6,178 nt of DNA from Streptomyces lilacinus (GTDB lineage: Bacteria > Actinomycetota > Actinomycetes > Streptomycetales > Streptomycetaceae). Numbering within the stretch: position 1 is the stretch's first letter; each line of letters opens with the position of its first letter. Below are positions 5,865 to 6,178 of the stretch, in pieces. A model generated the notes under the pieces. That model saw only the letters and a list, made by a program, of their open reading frames with translations. It was not told the DNA's origin and ran no database searches. The stretch lies in contig KL569500.1 in the NCBI GenBank assembly GCA_000715685.1, positions 1,437-7,614 of the forward strand, given 5' to 3'. A program made the translations under genes and the position numbers.

Positions 5865-6077
5865 ATGACCGTGACGCTTCAGGTCGACAAGTCCCTGTGC
5901 GGGGGCGCCGGGCTGTGCCGGGCGATGTACCCCGACCTGTTCACGCTGGGCGCGGACGGGCTCAGCGAGCCGCTCAAGACGGAGCTGACCACCGCCGAGG
6001 AGATCGAGGCCGCGGAGGACGTGGTCGGGTGCTGCCCGACCGAGGCCATCGTGGTGACCGGGCTCGACGACGCCTGA
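5865..6077 (+). CDS. [3Fe-4S] ferredoxin, P450 redox partner
   Basis: This 70-aa protein shuttles single electrons from a ferredoxin reductase to a P450 in the cytoplasm. The cluster motif is Cys12-GG-Ala15-GL-Cys18, then Cys57-Pro58. The second ligand position of a [4Fe-4S] motif is Ala15, which is diagnostic of the single [3Fe-4S] ferredoxins that accompany actinobacterial P450s. The acidic composition (Asp24, Asp31, Glu35, Glu40, Glu45, Glu46, Glu48, Glu51, Asp52) suits docking to a basic P450 surface. An extra Cys56 directly precedes the ligand Cys57. The ATG follows the P450 stop by 7 nt with only a weak RBS, so translation probably depends on ribosomes finishing the P450. The first codons, ATGACCGT, match the start of the P450 gene. 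No reductase gene is in the window, so that partner must lie elsewhere in the genome. Confidence 0.95.
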   Translation: MTVTLQVDKSLCGGAGLCRAMYPDLFTLGADGLSEPLKTELTTAEEIEAAEDVVGCCPTEAIVVTGLDDA

Positions 6078-6099
6078 CGTCTGACGCCTGACATCGGGC

Positions 6100-6118
6100 C
6101 TCGGGCTTGGGCCCCGAG
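6100..6118 (+). terminator. Possible terminator after the ferredoxin
   Basis: CTCGGG (6100-6105) pairs with CCCGAG (6113-6118) around a 7-nt loop. GGG (6096-6098) with CCC (6119-6121) could extend it across a bulged C. It starts 22 nt after the ferredoxin stop and has no U-tract. The repeats that follow offer many competing pairings, so the exact structure is uncertain. Confidence 0.35.
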
Positions 6119-6153
6119 CCCCGAGCCCCGGGCCCCGGGCCCCGGGCCCCGGG
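6112..6153. repeat. 7-bp tandem repeat CCCCGRG, six copies
   Basis: Six head-to-tail heptamers can be read: CCCCGAG twice (6112-6125), then CCCCGGG four times (6126-6153), followed by a degenerate copy. Every CCCGGG is self-complementary. The tract is almost pure G and C and would be hard to sequence and assemble, which may explain why the contig ends about 25 bases later. Confidence 0.85.
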
Positions 6154-6178
6154 CCCCCGGCGGCAGCCGACGCGGCCG

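Noticed and set aside
6112..6153. A CRISPR array or origin iterons.
   Set aside because: There are no spacers between the 7-bp units, and there is no replication gene or DnaA-box pattern nearby.

Overview
The window looks like a short assembled contig from a high-GC actinomycete, most likely Streptomyces or a close relative. The coding frames end almost every codon in G or C, proteins are rich in Ala/Arg/Gly, translation starts are GTG or ATG, and the terminator-like hairpins lack U-tracts. Bases 1-19 are not genomic: they are the Tn5/Nextera mosaic-end adapter, so real sequence begins at about base 20 and the first gene is cut there.

Layout, all genes on the + strand. (1) Bases 20-1685 hold the 3' end of an ABC ATPase (probably the second half of a duplicated ECF/CbiO-type ATPase) overlapping by 4 nt a membrane protein that resembles an ECF transporter S component. 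Together they are part of a vitamin or metal importer whose substrate cannot be read from the sequence. (2) Bases 1686-1928 are a leader containing a strong nested hairpin that reaches into the ribosome binding site of the next gene. (3) Bases 1929-2348 encode a small secreted lytic-transglycosylase-like protein, closed by a perfect 18-bp hairpin at 2371-2408. (4) Bases 2409-2968 are a long gap with no convincing conserved gene, but with a three-half-site inverted repeat (TCACGTC/GACGTGA) and one small candidate ORF overlapping it. (5) Bases 2969-4399 encode a Tat-exported FAD-dependent amine oxidase of the NicA2/monoamine-oxidase type. (6) Bases 4400-4636 hold a GCAC-rich tract, a strong hairpin and the P450 ribosome binding site. 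(7) Bases 4637-6077 are a tightly coupled cytochrome P450 and [3Fe-4S] ferredoxin pair. (8) Bases 6078-6178 are a very GC-rich tail with a 7-bp tandem repeat, a likely reason for the contig to end here.

The P450 and ferredoxin plainly work together: the ferredoxin passes electrons to the P450 heme, but no ferredoxin reductase is present, so it must be supplied from elsewhere. Whether the amine oxidase belongs to the same pathway is open. It lies next door on the same strand, but is separated by 237 bp and a strong hairpin, and its Tat signal places it outside the cytoplasm while the P450 pair has no export signal. No complete, clearly new system is visible. The best leads are the amine oxidase/P450/ferredoxin neighbourhood, the inverted-repeat element upstream of the oxidase, and the structured leader of the cell-wall enzyme.
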